Shown one piece after another: positions 37,487-51,066 of a DNA stretch of 64,000 nucleotides (position 1 is the first letter of the stretch; each line of letters opens with the position of its first letter). The position numbers and the translations under genes were made by a program. This stretch comes from Paracoccus onubensis (lineage in GTDB: Bacteria > Pseudomonadota > Alphaproteobacteria > Rhodobacterales > Rhodobacteraceae). Where the stretch lies: positions 124,001-188,000 of the forward strand of contig NZ_QZCG01000010.1 in the NCBI RefSeq assembly GCF_003591515.1. Direction: 5' to 3'. The notes under the pieces were generated by a model. That model made no database searches and was not told the DNA's origin. It was given only the letters and a program-made list of their open reading frames with translations.

Positions 37487-38938
37487 ATGGTTTCGCGCGT
37501 CATTCCGGTCGAGGATTTTGACCTCGTGATTTTCGGTGCTACCGGTGATCTGTCGCATCGCAAGATATTTCCGGGCCTGTTCCGCCGCTTTGTAGCGGGC
37601 CAGATACCCGAAACGTCACGGATTATCGGTGCGGCGAGAACCCGGCAGGACGACAAGGCCTTCCGCAATGAGATCGCCGGGGCGATTGTCGAATTCACAG
37701 GGGTGAAGAAAACTGATCCGAACCTGACGAAATTCCTGGAATTGCTGGGTTATACGGCTATCGATGCCAAGGGCACAGACGGTTGGAACGAACTCAAATC
37801 CCGGATGCGCAAAGGTGCGATCCACGCCTTTTACTTCTCGGTCGCGCCTTCTTTGTTCGGTGATCTGGCCGAACGGTTGCATAGCCACAAGATCGCCGAT
37901 GAAGGTAGCCGGATCGTCGTGGAAAAACCCTTTGGTCGCGATCTCGAGTCGGCGCGCGCGTTGAACGCGATGCTGGCCCAGCATTTCAGCGAGCAGCAGA
38001 TTTATCGCATCGATCATTATCTGGGCAAGGAAACGGTGCAGAACCTGATGGTCGTGCGTTTCGCCAATATCCTGTTCGAGCCGCTTTGGAACGCGCAATT
38101 CATCGACCATGTTCAGATCACCGTTGCCGAGACGGTGGGCGTCAGCGGGCGCGGGGCCTATTACGACAAATCGGGCGCGATGCGGGACATGGTGCAGAAC
38201 CACATGATGCAGCTTCTTTGCCTGATCGCGATGGAACCGCCATATCACTTCGATCCCGATGCCGTGCGGGATGAGAAACTGAAGGTCATCCGGGCGCTGG
38301 AGCCGGTGGAACCGGATGATATCGTTCGCGGGCAATATCAGGCGGATGAGGATTCGTCGGGCTATCTTGAGGATGCGGAAGATCCCGAATCCCGTACCGA
38401 AAGCTATGTCGCGATGAAGGTAAAGATTTCGAACTGGAGATGGCAGGGCACGCCTTTCTATCTGCGCACCGGCAAGAAACTGCGCGCGCGCACCAGCGAA
38501 ATCGCAATCACTTTCAAGGAGCCGCCGCATTCGATCTTTGACATGTCCAGCGGGCCGAAAGCCAATGAACTGGTGATCCGGTTGCAACCGAATGATGGCA
38601 TGAATCTCAAGGTCATGATAAAGGAACCCGGACCGGGCGGGATGCGCCTGGTGCAGGTGCCGCTGGACATGACCTTCGCAGAGGCTCTTGGACCGGAGGG
38701 GGGCGATATGCCCGATGCTTACGAGCGATTGATCATGGATGTGATCCGTGGCGACCAAACCCTGTTCATGCGCGGCGACGAGGTCGAGGCCGCATGGGCA
38801 TGGACCGACCCGATCATAGAGGCATGGGACGACAGCAAAGCGCGCCCCGAACCCTATGATGCGGGTTCAAGCGGACCCGAGGAATCCCTGCGCCTTCTGC
38901 ATCGCGATAACCGAAGATGGAGGGAGATTCGCGCATGA
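37487..38938 (+). CDS. zwf: Glucose-6-phosphate 1-dehydrogenase
   Basis: 483 residues. Oxidises glucose-6-phosphate with NADP+ as the first step of the Entner-Doudoroff and oxidative pentose phosphate pathways. NADP-binding LVIFGATGDLSHRKIFPGL, EKPFGRDLESA, the substrate motif YRIDHYLGKETVQNL (catalytic His). ATG 37487 follows AGGAGG by 5 nt; the frame is open 18 codons upstream. First gene of zwf-pgl-pgi. Whether NAD+ is also used cannot be told from the sequence. Confidence 0.96.
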   Translation: MVSRVIPVEDFDLVIFGATGDLSHRKIFPGLFRRFVAGQIPETSRIIGAARTRQDDKAFRNEIAGAIVEFTGVKKTDPNLTKFLELLGYTAIDAKGTDGWNELKSRMRKGAIHAFYFSVAPSLFGDLAERLHSHKIADEGSRIVVEKPFGRDLESARALNAMLAQHFSEQQIYRIDHYLGKETVQNLMVVRFANILFEPLWNAQFIDHVQITVAETVGVSGRGAYYDKSGAMRDMVQNHMMQLLCLIAMEPPYHFDPDAVRDEKLKVIRALEPVEPDDIVRGQYQADEDSSGYLEDAEDPESRTESYVAMKVKISNWRWQGTPFYLRTGKKLRARTSEIAITFKEPPHSIFDMSSGPKANELVIRLQPNDGMNLKVMIKEPGPGGMRLVQVPLDMTFAEALGPEGGDMPDAYERLIMDVIRGDQTLFMRGDEVEAAWAWTDPIIEAWDDSKARPEPYDAGSSGPEESLRLLHRDNRRWREIRA

Positions 38939-39612
38939 GCATGGATTTCAAGGAATATCCCGACCGCGAGATGCTTGCGTTGTCATTGGCCGATCGGCTG
39001 GCCTCCCAGCTTGGGCAGCATCTGCGCAATAGCGAAACAGCCACGCTTTGCGTGCCGGGCGGCACCTCGCCCATTCAGGTTTTCGAGACGCTTAGCGGCA
39101 CCGATCTGGACTGGGATCGGGTGACGGTTTTTCTGGGCGATGAGCGTTGGGTGGATGGCGAGCATAAACGCTCGAACGGGCGCCTGCTGCGGCGGTATCT
39201 GCTGAAGGACAAGGCGGCGGCGGCGAATTACATCGATCTCTATACCGGCGATCCGCAACCCGATGACGCTATCGGGGCGCTTGGTGAAACTCTTGCTCCG
39301 CATCTGCCGATCACCGTGGCGCTGCTGGGCATGGGGAACGATATGCATACGGCCAGCATGTTTCCCGGAGCGGACCGGCTGACCGAGGCATTGGCGAATG
39401 ACGCGCCGTCATTGCTGCCGATCCGCTCGGAAGGCGCGGAAGAGCCGCGTATCACCCTGACCCGGCCGGTCCTGTCGAACGCATTTCATATTCATGTGTT
39501 GATCATGGGGCCGGAAAAACGAGAGGCTCTTGAGCGTGCGCAGAAACTCGATCCCGCCGAGGCACCGATCAGGGCCTTTCTGGATCAGGCCACGGTGCAT
39601 TGGGCGGAATAA
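38935..39612 (+). CDS. pgl: 6-phosphogluconolactonase
   Basis: 225 residues. Hydrolyses 6-phosphogluconolactone. LCVPGGTSPIQVFETL and VFLGDERWVDGEHKRSNGRL are the family signatures; LLGMGNDMHTASMFPGA follows. GGAGGG precedes the ATG, which overlaps the zwf stop (ATGA). Confidence 0.95.
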   Translation: MSMDFKEYPDREMLALSLADRLASQLGQHLRNSETATLCVPGGTSPIQVFETLSGTDLDWDRVTVFLGDERWVDGEHKRSNGRLLRRYLLKDKAAAANYIDLYTGDPQPDDAIGALGETLAPHLPITVALLGMGNDMHTASMFPGADRLTEALANDAPSLLPIRSEGAEEPRITLTRPVLSNAFHIHVLIMGPEKREALERAQKLDPAEAPIRAFLDQATVHWAE

Positions 39613-39621
39613 GAGGTAGAC

Positions 39622-41232
39622 ATGCAGGACATCTGGAACCGGCTGAAATCCCATCGCAGGAATCAGGGAACGACGCGTATTCCCGACCTGTTCACTGCCG
39701 ATCCTGATCGCGCGACGAATTTTTGTACCAAAGCGGATGGGCTGGTTTTCGACTGGTCCAAGACCATGATCGATGCGCAGGCGCGCGATCTGCTGCTGGA
39801 ACTGACCGCAAGCGCCGGAATCGAGGCGCGGCGCGAGGCGATGTTCACGGGCCGGAAGATCAACGAGACTGAGGGCAGGGCCGTCCTGCACAGCGCCTTG
39901 CGCAATCTTGATGGCAGCGTGCAGGTAGACGGTCAGGATGTGATGCCCGCTCTGCGCGATACCCATGCCCGGATGCAGGCTTTTGCCCGTGATGTCCGCT
40001 CGGGCTCTTTCAAGGGACAGGGCGGCAGGATCACGGATATCGTGAATATCGGCATAGGGGGGTCGGATCTCGGGCCCTATATGGCGACCCTTGCGCTTGC
40101 GCCTTATCATGACGGGCCGTGGACGCATTTCGTCAGCAATGTGGACGGCGCAGATATCCACGATACGCTGAAAGGGCTGGATCCGGAAACGACACTGGTG
40201 ATCGTCGCCTCGAAGACGTTCACCACGATCGAAACGATGACCAATGCCCGTACTGCGCGGGATTGGATGGCGCGTACCGTCGCCGATCCGGCGGCGCAAT
40301 TCGTCGCGCTCTCCTCGGCCGTGGACAAGACGGCGGAATTCGGGATCGATGAAACCCGCGTTTTCGGTTTCGAGGATTGGGTCGGCGGGCGCTATTCCGT
40401 CTGGGGTCCGATCGGCCTGTCATTGATGCTGGCCATCGGACCAGAGAGGTTCGATGAATTTCTGGCCGGTGGCGCGGCAATGGATGCGCATTTCCGATCT
40501 GCTCCGCTTGCGCAGAACCTGCCGGTTCTGCTGGCACTTGTCGGGATCTGGCATCATCAGATCTGCGGCTATCCGACCCGGGCCGTGCTGCCCTATGACA
40601 ACCGCCTGCTGCGGCTGCCTGCCTATCTGCAACAGCTCGAGATGGAATCGAATGGCAAAGGCGTGGCCATGGACGGCAACGATCTGACCATGCCATCCGG
40701 CCCCGTGGTCTGGGGCGAACCGGGAACCAATGGTCAGCATGCGTTCTATCAACTGATCCACCAGGGGACGTCGACGGTGCCCTGCGAGTTCATTCTTGCC
40801 GCGCGCGGACATGAGGATGAACTGGCCCATCACCATATCCTGCTTGCGGCAAATTGTCTTGCGCAATCCGAGGCACTCATGCGCGGTCGCAACCTGGATG
40901 AGGCGCGCGCCCTGATGGCCGCCAAAGGGCTGGAGGGTCCAGAACTGGAGCGTCAGGCCCGGCATCGCGTCTTTCCCGGAAATCGCCCGTCGACCACGCT
41001 GCTGATCGGGCAATTGACGCCTTATACGCTTGGCCAGATCGTGGTGCTGTATGAGCATCGGGTTTTTGTCGAGGGCGTTATTCTGGGAATCAACAGTTTT
41101 GATCAATGGGGCGTCGAGCTGGGCAAGGAACTGGCGTTGCGGGTAGAGCCTTTGCTGAAAGGCGAGCCCGCGCCGGGGCATGATGCTTCGACCGAACATC
41201 TGGCCGGGCTGTTCCGTGAGATGCGCGGCTGA
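39622..41232 (+). CDS. pgi: Glucose-6-phosphate isomerase
   Basis: 536 residues. Interconverts glucose-6-phosphate and fructose-6-phosphate. Signature VGGRYSVWGPIGLSLMLAIG, IGIGGSDLGPYM, the GPVVWGEPGTNGQHAFYQL block with catalytic residues, and SFDQWGVELGK near the C-terminus. GAGGTAGAC precedes the start, 9 bp after pgl. Confidence 0.97.
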   Translation: MQDIWNRLKSHRRNQGTTRIPDLFTADPDRATNFCTKADGLVFDWSKTMIDAQARDLLLELTASAGIEARREAMFTGRKINETEGRAVLHSALRNLDGSVQVDGQDVMPALRDTHARMQAFARDVRSGSFKGQGGRITDIVNIGIGGSDLGPYMATLALAPYHDGPWTHFVSNVDGADIHDTLKGLDPETTLVIVASKTFTTIETMTNARTARDWMARTVADPAAQFVALSSAVDKTAEFGIDETRVFGFEDWVGGRYSVWGPIGLSLMLAIGPERFDEFLAGGAAMDAHFRSAPLAQNLPVLLALVGIWHHQICGYPTRAVLPYDNRLLRLPAYLQQLEMESNGKGVAMDGNDLTMPSGPVVWGEPGTNGQHAFYQLIHQGTSTVPCEFILAARGHEDELAHHHILLAANCLAQSEALMRGRNLDEARALMAAKGLEGPELERQARHRVFPGNRPSTTLLIGQLTPYTLGQIVVLYEHRVFVEGVILGINSFDQWGVELGKELALRVEPLLKGEPAPGHDASTEHLAGLFREMRG

Positions 41233-41378
41233 AGGGGGGCCGCCCCCAATCCCATACGGAATTTCCCCCAAGGATATTTTCGTGAAGAAGAAGCGGTCGA
41301 GGAGTGTCTTCCCGTCGGCACGGCCTTTTCGAGGGCGATGCAAAGGACTAGGGTCGGGCGGACGGAAAGGATGCGGAT

Positions 41379-42410
41379 ATGTCGTTTTTCTCGAAACTGC
41401 GCGAGCGGCTGACCCGCTCTTCCTCGAAAATCGGCGAGGGCCTGGATGATATCGTCGGGGAGGGTGCGCCCGGGGACCCGGAGCACGAAGAAGACCGGCA
41501 GGTGGAACCCGCTCCGGCAACGCCGCCGACAGGATTGGTGGGGCGGCTCTTTAACCGGCCGGAAGCGCAGGCGGCGGAGCCCCGCCGGGCGCTTGACGAC
41601 GAGATGCTGGAAGAGCTCGAGGATATGCTGGTTCAGACCGATCTTGGCGTTGAAACCGCCATGCGGATCAGCGCCAATATCGCCGAGGGTCGGATGGGGC
41701 GCCGCATGTCTTCGACCGAACTTAAGGAATTGCTGGCCGCCGAAATCACCCGGATCATGACGCCGGTCGCCCGTCCGCTGCCGCTATATTCGAAGAAACC
41801 GCAGGTGGTGCTGGTGGTCGGTGTGAACGGCGCGGGAAAAACCACGACCATCGGCAAGCTTGCCAGCCAGTTCAAGGCAGCGGGAAAATCCGTGGTGATT
41901 GCCGCCGGAGACACATTCCGCGCGGCGGCGGTTGAACAATTGCAGATCTGGGGAGAACGTGCGGGGGTGCCCGTCATGGTCGCGGCACAGGGCTCGGATC
42001 CGGCCAGTCTTGCATTTGACGCGATGACGAAGGCCGAAGCCGACGGCGCGGATTTGCTGATGATCGACACGGCGGGGCGATTGCAGAACCGTCAGGATCT
42101 GATGGAGGAACTGGCCAAGATCGTTCGGGTGATCCGCAAGAAAGATCCGGATGCGCCGCATAATACCCTGCTGGTGCTGGATGCGACGACGGGGCAGAAC
42201 GCCATCAATCAGGTCGAGACCTTCCGGAAGCTTGCCGATGTTTCGGGTCTGGTGATGACCAAGCTGGATGGAACCGCGCGGGGCGGGGTTCTGGTCGCGC
42301 TTGCGGATCGTTTCGGGCTGCCGATCCACGCGATTGGTGTCGGCGAACAAATCGAGGATCTGGATGCATTCGAACCGGAAGAATTCGCCCGCGCTTTAGT
42401 AGGGCTGTAA
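41379..42410 (+). CDS. ftsY: Signal recognition particle receptor FtsY
   Basis: 343 residues. SRP receptor GTPase that docks ribosome-nascent chains at the membrane. N-terminal acidic A domain (about 20-50) is short compared with E. coli. NG domain: VGVNGAGKTTTIGKLASQF (G1), AAGDTFRAAAVEQL, IDTAGRLQNRQDLMEEL, TKLDGTARGG and GEQIEDLDAFEP. A GGGGG-ccg-CCCCC repeat (41235-41247) lies between pgi and this gene and may be a weak terminator. Confidence 0.97.
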   Translation: MSFFSKLRERLTRSSSKIGEGLDDIVGEGAPGDPEHEEDRQVEPAPATPPTGLVGRLFNRPEAQAAEPRRALDDEMLEELEDMLVQTDLGVETAMRISANIAEGRMGRRMSSTELKELLAAEITRIMTPVARPLPLYSKKPQVVLVVGVNGAGKTTTIGKLASQFKAAGKSVVIAAGDTFRAAAVEQLQIWGERAGVPVMVAAQGSDPASLAFDAMTKAEADGADLLMIDTAGRLQNRQDLMEELAKIVRVIRKKDPDAPHNTLLVLDATTGQNAINQVETFRKLADVSGLVMTKLDGTARGGVLVALADRFGLPIHAIGVGEQIEDLDAFEPEEFARALVGL

Positions 42411-42447
42411 TCCTTCGATATTGCGCTATCTGTTGGCGTGACCAAGA

Positions 42448-42473
42448 AAAAGGGCCATCGCGGCGGCCCTTTT
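42448..42473. terminator. Bidirectional terminator between ftsY and the TRAP binding protein gene
   Basis: AAAAGGGCC, 8-nt loop, GGCCCTTTT between converging genes; A-tract on one side and T-tract on the other, as expected for a two-way intrinsic terminator. Confidence 0.85.
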
Positions 42474-42492
42474 GTCTATGGTTATCGCGGTA

Positions 42493-43786
<1,294 letters not shown>

Positions 43787-43882
43787 GTTTCCTGTGCCCG
43801 GATATTTGGCCGATATGCCGGCCAAGGAGGCCGTGGCAGGAGGGTAGAGCACCCTCCCGGTTGATTCTGACCCGAGCGAAGC

Positions 43883-45226
<1,344 letters not shown>

Positions 45227-45907
45227 TCATGGCAGCTGGATGTCGATCCAGATCGGCAGGTGGTCCGAGGCTTCGGGCGCATATTTTTCCGAGAAGACCC
45301 CGCTATCCTTGACCTCAATTCCCGGGGTAACGGCAAACCGGTCGAGTTTAAGGCGTGGCAGGGGGGCAGGGTATGACGGACCCGGAGCGAGAATCCGGAA
45401 ATCCTCGATCGGCTCGAATCCCCGGTCATCGCGCCATTCGTTGAAATCGCCCATCATGACGGCATGTTCCGACGGGAGCCGTCTCAGCTTTTCCGAGATC
45501 CTCGCAAGCTGCGCCCTGCGGGACGATCGGGCAAGGCCCAGATGCAGCCCCACCACGGTAAATCCGGGCAGACGCAGCGCAATCGCGCCGCGCGGTTCAA
45601 GCCCCGGCAAAGGAAGGCGGCGCAGCGTGGCAGCCCGGGCAAGTTCCGGTCGCATCAGGATGGTTTGACCATGCCAGCCCAGCGAATTTCCGCCCGTCCC
45701 GTTGAAATCTGCCGGAATCAATCCGGTTTCCCGTTCGATCATCGCGCGGGGCAGGGCCTCGGGCCGGGTGCCAAGGCGGAAATCGGCTTCTTGCAAGGCG
45801 ATGATATCCGGGGCGAGGTCGCGGATGACCGCAAGATTGCGCTCGGGCGCATGCGGTCCGGTCAGGCCGCGGCATTTGTGAAGATTGTAACTGGCCAGTC
45901 TTAACAC
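45227..45907 (-). CDS. Endonuclease/exonuclease/phosphatase (EEP) family protein
   Basis: 226 residues. DNase I-like fold: SYNLHKCRG (Asn), ALQEADFRLG (metal-binding Glu), GLHLGLARSSR (His), MMGDFNEWRDDRG (Asp/Asn), and SDHLPIWIDI (catalytic His). Could be a nuclease or a phospholipid/inositol-type phosphatase; substrate unknown. No signal peptide. Located between eno and selO, 114 bp from the latter. Confidence 0.9.
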   Translation of the reverse strand: MLRLASYNLHKCRGLTGPHAPERNLAVIRDLAPDIIALQEADFRLGTRPEALPRAMIERETGLIPADFNGTGGNSLGWHGQTILMRPELARAATLRRLPLPGLEPRGAIALRLPGFTVVGLHLGLARSSRRAQLARISEKLRRLPSEHAVMMGDFNEWRDDRGFEPIEDFRILAPGPSYPAPLPRLKLDRFAVTPGIEVKDSGVFSEKYAPEASDHLPIWIDIQLP

Positions 45908-46021
45908 GTGTCGGCCTTCTCTGTACTTAATACTGATTTATCTCGCAAAAGGATTAAAGAGAACCTTGCATGGCGATACACGACCAATTCTTCCGCCCGT
46001 ATCGCGCCAATCGCCGCTGCA

Positions 46022-47425
46022 TCAGGTTCCGCAAAAGGTTTGCCTGACGGCCTCGTCCGGTTTTGGGGGCAGGGCAAACGCGTCCCATTCGGAACGGGTT
46101 TCGCGGGGATGGGTGACCGCATCGCACAGCGTTTCGAACGGTGCCCGATCACTTGCCACGGCTGCGGCAATTGCCTGTTCGATCCGATGATTTCGCGGGA
46201 TTCGTGCCGGATTGGCCCGAGCCATGAGATCCGGATCCGGGCGGCACGAACGCCAGCCGCTGACCCATTCGTCAAATGCCGCCGGCTCGGTGAATTCATC
46301 ACGTGCGGAATTATCGGAAAGGCCATGAAAGACCCTTGTGAAATCCGCCTTCTGCCTGGCCATGATGGTCAACAGCCGCTCCGCCAGTTCGCGGTCCTTT
46401 TCTTCCGGGTCGGCAAGACCCAGTTTTGCGCCGAATTCACGTAACCACGCGTCTTGATACAATGGTGCGAAGCGGTGAACGGACTGCGTCGCGGCTTCGA
46501 TGGCCTTGTCGCGATCTCCCATCAGGGGAATCAGGCAGGTGGCGAGCTGCGCAAGATTCCAGACCGCGATCTGCGGCTGGTTCGCCCATGCATAACGCCC
46601 CATCTGATCTATCGATGAAAACACCGTGTTAGGATGATAGATATCCATAAAAGCGCACGGGCCGTAATCAATCGTTTCGCCTGAAATCGCCATGTTGTCA
46701 GTGTTCATCACGCCATGAATGAACCCCAGCGCCATCCATTTTGCGATCGTTTCCGCCTGCCGCCCGACCACCTGATCCAACAATTCCAGCGGTCCCGAGA
46801 CCTGCGGGTAATGCCGTTTGATAACGTGATCGGTCAAGGCGCTCAGGGCGCTTTCGTTCCCGCGCACAGCGAAATACTGGAACGTGCCCACGCGGATATG
46901 ACTGGACGCTACCCGTGTCAGAACCGCGCCCGGCAAACCATCCTCACGCCAGACCGTCTCGCCGGTCGTCACCGCGGCAAGGGCGCGAGTGGTCGGTATA
47001 TCCATGGCCGCCATGAACTCGCTGACGATATATTCGCGCAGCACCGGCCCCAGCCACGCCCGGCCATCGCCCATTCGCGAGAACGGGGTCTTGCCGCTGC
47101 CCTTCAATTGAAGATCGAACCGCGCGCCGTCCGGGGCCACCACCTCGCCCAGCAATACGGCACGGCCGTCACCAAGCTGCGGCACGAAGCCTCCGAACTG
47201 ATGCCCGGCATAGGCCTGGGCGATAGGTTCCGCCCCTTCCGGCAGGGAGTTCCCGGCCAGCATTGCAATTCCATCCGGACTGCGCAGCCATGTGGCATCA
47301 AGCCCCAATCGCTCTGCCAGCTTTTCATTAAGCGCCATAAGTGCCGGTTCCGGCACCGGTGTGGGGTTGATCCGTGCGAAGAAGCCTTGAGGCAGCCGCG
47401 CGTAGCTGTTGTCGAAATGAATCAT
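46022..47425 (-). CDS. selO: Protein adenylyltransferase SelO
   Basis: 467 residues. Pseudokinase-fold enzyme that transfers AMP from ATP to protein Ser/Thr/Tyr in the oxidative stress response. Recognised by [37 protein letters not shown], the catalytic loop [20 protein letters not shown] and the DFG-like DYGPCAFMD. Start ATG 47423-47425 has GGAG upstream; the frame is open further. This bacterial version ends without the selenocysteine of vertebrate SelO (C-terminus FCGT with Cys). Confidence 0.95.
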   Translation of the reverse strand: MIHFDNSYARLPQGFFARINPTPVPEPALMALNEKLAERLGLDATWLRSPDGIAMLAGNSLPEGAEPIAQAYAGHQFGGFVPQLGDGRAVLLGEVVAPDGARFDLQLKGSGKTPFSRMGDGRAWLGPVLREYIVSEFMAAMDIPTTRALAAVTTGETVWREDGLPGAVLTRVASSHIRVGTFQYFAVRGNESALSALTDHVIKRHYPQVSGPLELLDQVVGRQAETIAKWMALGFIHGVMNTDNMAISGETIDYGPCAFMDIYHPNTVFSSIDQMGRYAWANQPQIAVWNLAQLATCLIPLMGDRDKAIEAATQSVHRFAPLYQDAWLREFGAKLGLADPEEKDRELAERLLTIMARQKADFTRVFHGLSDNSARDEFTEPAAFDEWVSGWRSCRPDPDLMARANPARIPRNHRIEQAIAAAVASDRAPFETLCDAVTHPRETRSEWDAFALPPKPDEAVRQTFCGT

Positions 47426-47513
47426 TCGGGTCTCCTGTTCCCTAAAGATAAGAAGCCCGGCCGGATTTGCTATCCCTTGCGTGAGACCGCCCATCCGCGT
47501 ATCGCGGAGTTGA

Positions 47514-48560
<1,047 letters not shown>

Positions 48561-48593
48561 TGTCCTGAGGTATTTGAACAAAGAAGAAGTCGG

Positions 48594-49727
48594 ATGCGCG
48601 AGAATACCCGGAAAATGGGCGGTGAGGCCCCTGCATTGGCAGATGCCCGCCGTCTGGTTGTCAAGATCGGTTCGGCCCTGCTTGTCGGTCCCAACGGATT
48701 GGCCGGCGAGTGGTTGCGCGGTCTTTGCGACGATGTGGCCATATGGCGGCAGCGCGGTTGCGACGTCGTTCTTGTTTCGTCCGGCTCAATTGCGCTTGGC
48801 CGCCGCGTGCTTGGTCTGCCCGCTGGCGCATTGTCGCTTGAACAGGCGCAGGCGGCGGCGGCGGTGGGGCAGATCCGTCTTGCCCGCGCCTATGAAGAAG
48901 CATTGGCGCCGCATGGCGTCACGACGGCGCAGATCCTTCTGACGCTCGAAGACAGCGCCGAACGCCGGCGCTATCTGAACAGCCGGGCGACGATGCAGAC
49001 GCTTCTGTCTCTGGGCGTCGTTCCGATCGTCAATGAAAACGACACCATCGCCACGGATGAGATCCGTTATGGCGATAATGACCGGCTTGCCGCGCAGATC
49101 GCGGTAACCTGCGGCGCCGATCAGTTGTTGCTTCTGTCGGATGTGGATGGGCTTTATACAGCCAACCCCAAGACCGATCCCGATGCCCGTCACCTGCCTG
49201 TCATCGAGCACCTGACCCCCGAGATCGAGGCGATGGGCGGCGACCCGGTCTCGGGCTTGTCCAAGGGCGGCATGAAAACGAAATTGCTGGCAGCCCGCAC
49301 CGCTATCGCCGGGGGTTGTGCAATGGTGATCGCCGAAGGCTCGGTCTTGCGTCCCCTGTCCGCAGTGGCGGGCGGGGCGCGGGCAAGCTGGTTTCTGCCG
49401 GATGATGACCCCCAAACAGCCCGAAAACGCTGGATCGCGGCGATGAAGCCGAAAGGCGCGGTGACGATCGATCAGGGGGCGGTGAACGCATTGCGGGGAG
49501 GCAAGTCGCTGCTGCCCGCGGGCGTCCGGTCTGTTTCGGGTGCATTCGGGCGCGGTGATCCGGTGACGATCTTCGGCCCCTCCGGTGAAACGCTCGCGAC
49601 CGGATTGACGCGCTATACCGCCGATGAAACGCGCCGGATCAAGGGACATCATTCAGCCGAGATCGAGGCGATATTGGGTTATCCGGGCCGCGCGGCATTG
49701 ATTCATCGTGACGACATGGCACTTTGA
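48594..49727 (+). CDS. proB: Glutamate 5-kinase
   Basis: 377 residues. Phosphorylates glutamate in the first step of proline synthesis. Kinase part: [43 protein letters not shown] and [15 protein letters not shown]; then a PUA domain (about 290-377). The start at 48594 has no strong Shine-Dalgarno sequence; ATG 48615 is an alternative. proA, which follows proB in many alphaproteobacteria, is not next to it here. Confidence 0.95.
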   Translation: MRENTRKMGGEAPALADARRLVVKIGSALLVGPNGLAGEWLRGLCDDVAIWRQRGCDVVLVSSGSIALGRRVLGLPAGALSLEQAQAAAAVGQIRLARAYEEALAPHGVTTAQILLTLEDSAERRRYLNSRATMQTLLSLGVVPIVNENDTIATDEIRYGDNDRLAAQIAVTCGADQLLLLSDVDGLYTANPKTDPDARHLPVIEHLTPEIEAMGGDPVSGLSKGGMKTKLLAARTAIAGGCAMVIAEGSVLRPLSAVAGGARASWFLPDDDPQTARKRWIAAMKPKGAVTIDQGAVNALRGGKSLLPAGVRSVSGAFGRGDPVTIFGPSGETLATGLTRYTADETRRIKGHHSAEIEAILGYPGRAALIHRDDMAL

Positions 49728-49820
49728 CAGCCCATCAGAAGCCCTGATATTTAATCTCTTGGCATCCGTTACAAACCAACACGGCAAGATCCTGTGCATT
49801 CACCATTCCCGAGGGCGGCA

Positions 49821-50090
49821 ATGAGACATCTGACCATTACATATTGCACCGGCTGCAATTGGCTGCTGAGGGCCGGATGGTATGCTCAGGAATGTCTTTC
49901 GACCTTCGGCACGGCATTGCAGGTGACTTTGGTTCCCGACGATAGCGGCGGGGTGTTTCACATCATGCTGGACGGAGAATTGCTGTGGGAACGGAAAAGG
50001 GATGGCGGTTTTCCCGATATCCGGACCTTCAAGCAACGTATCCGGGATGTCATCGAACCAGAGCGGTCTCTGGGCCATCTGGACGAATGA
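49821..50090 (+). CDS. SelT/SelW/SelH-like Rdx protein
   Basis: 89 residues. Thioredoxin-like Rdx fold: begins MRHLTITYCTGCNWLLRAGW with a CxxC motif (CTGC; no selenocysteine), and contains PDDSGGVFHIMLDGELLWERKRDGGFPD. Likely a redox protein acting in the cytosol; partner unknown. ATG 49821 follows GAGGGCGG; an earlier ATG at 49794 is in frame. It occupies the position where proA would be expected. Confidence 0.85.
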   Translation: MRHLTITYCTGCNWLLRAGWYAQECLSTFGTALQVTLVPDDSGGVFHIMLDGELLWERKRDGGFPDIRTFKQRIRDVIEPERSLGHLDE

Positions 50091-50112
50091 CCCGCCGGCC
50101 TGACTGATTTTC

Positions 50113-51024
50113 TCAGGCCACTTTCTGCCGTGGCCGCACCAGCCTGCCACGCCCCCTTTCATGCATCAGACGGGCTGCATCCGGTCCCGGGGCGGGCAGG
50201 GACAGAACCGCGTCACGCATGACGGCGATCGCTTCGTCGCTGGCTCGGGGCAGGGCGGCGGGATCAAGCGGTTTGCCGATCGTGACCCGATAAGGCTGGC
50301 CGACCTTGTTCAGCACCTCGTTGAACAAGGTCACGTCGCGCAGGGTCGGATGGATCGCATCCAGCAGATAGAACAGCAATGAATTGCGCGCACGGATATT
50401 CATCGGAATAACGGGAACGTCGAATTTGCGGGCAATCATGGCGGCGCTGGCCATCCAGGGACGTTCGTGAAGTGTTATCCCGCGCCGCTTCGCCAGCCGG
50501 CCCGAAGGGAAGATCAGCCCTATTCGGCCGGCCTCCAGAGCGCGGCGGGTGTAATCCATTGTCGCCTTGGTCTTGGCATGGCTGCGTTTGTCCACCCGCC
50601 ATTCGACCGGCGCAATCAGATCCTCGGTCTGGGGCAGCACCCGGATCATGTCATGATTGGCGTAAATGAAAAGATCATCGCGCAGCGGGGTTATCAACGC
50701 ATGCATGACGATGCCATCGGCGATCCCCGTCGGGTGGTTGGACACGATCAGGGCAGGCCCCGTCGCGGGCAGGTTCTCCATCCCTTCGACCTGAACATCG
50801 CGCGCAATCAACTGGGTCATTCTGCGCATGATCTCGGGGGTTGGCAGGTCGCGGAATTCCGCGCCCAGCTCGATGGTACGGGGGTATTGCAACAGGCGCA
50901 TCATGGCCTGTCTGGCGATCCGGTGATGCAGCTTCCGGGAAAAAAGCCACGGTGCCCGCTCGGCGATCAGCGGATCAAGGCGGGCCTGCATTTCGACCCT
51001 CGCATGAAGATTTTGTTCACTCAT
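50113..51024 (-). CDS. Lysophospholipid acyltransferase (PlsC-like)
   Basis: 303 residues. Glycerophospholipid acyltransferase fold, membrane-associated: motif I IVSNHPTGIADGIV (H followed by D, HPxGxxDG type), motif II-like IFPSGRLAKRRGI, and VPVIPMNIRARNS. Acylates lysophosphatidate or a related lipid in the inner membrane; substrate not determined. Start ATG 51022-51024 (MSEQNLHARVEM); a TTG 36 nt upstream is less likely. It starts 43 bp after pepN ends, so may be co-transcribed. Confidence 0.88.
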   Translation of the reverse strand: MSEQNLHARVEMQARLDPLIAERAPWLFSRKLHHRIARQAMMRLLQYPRTIELGAEFRDLPTPEIMRRMTQLIARDVQVEGMENLPATGPALIVSNHPTGIADGIVMHALITPLRDDLFIYANHDMIRVLPQTEDLIAPVEWRVDKRSHAKTKATMDYTRRALEAGRIGLIFPSGRLAKRRGITLHERPWMASAAMIARKFDVPVIPMNIRARNSLLFYLLDAIHPTLRDVTLFNEVLNKVGQPYRVTIGKPLDPAALPRASDEAIAVMRDAVLSLPAPGPDAARLMHERGRGRLVRPRQKVA

Positions 51025-51066
51025 CTCAGTTATTTTGCCCCGAGGGATCGATATCCACAAGCCAAG

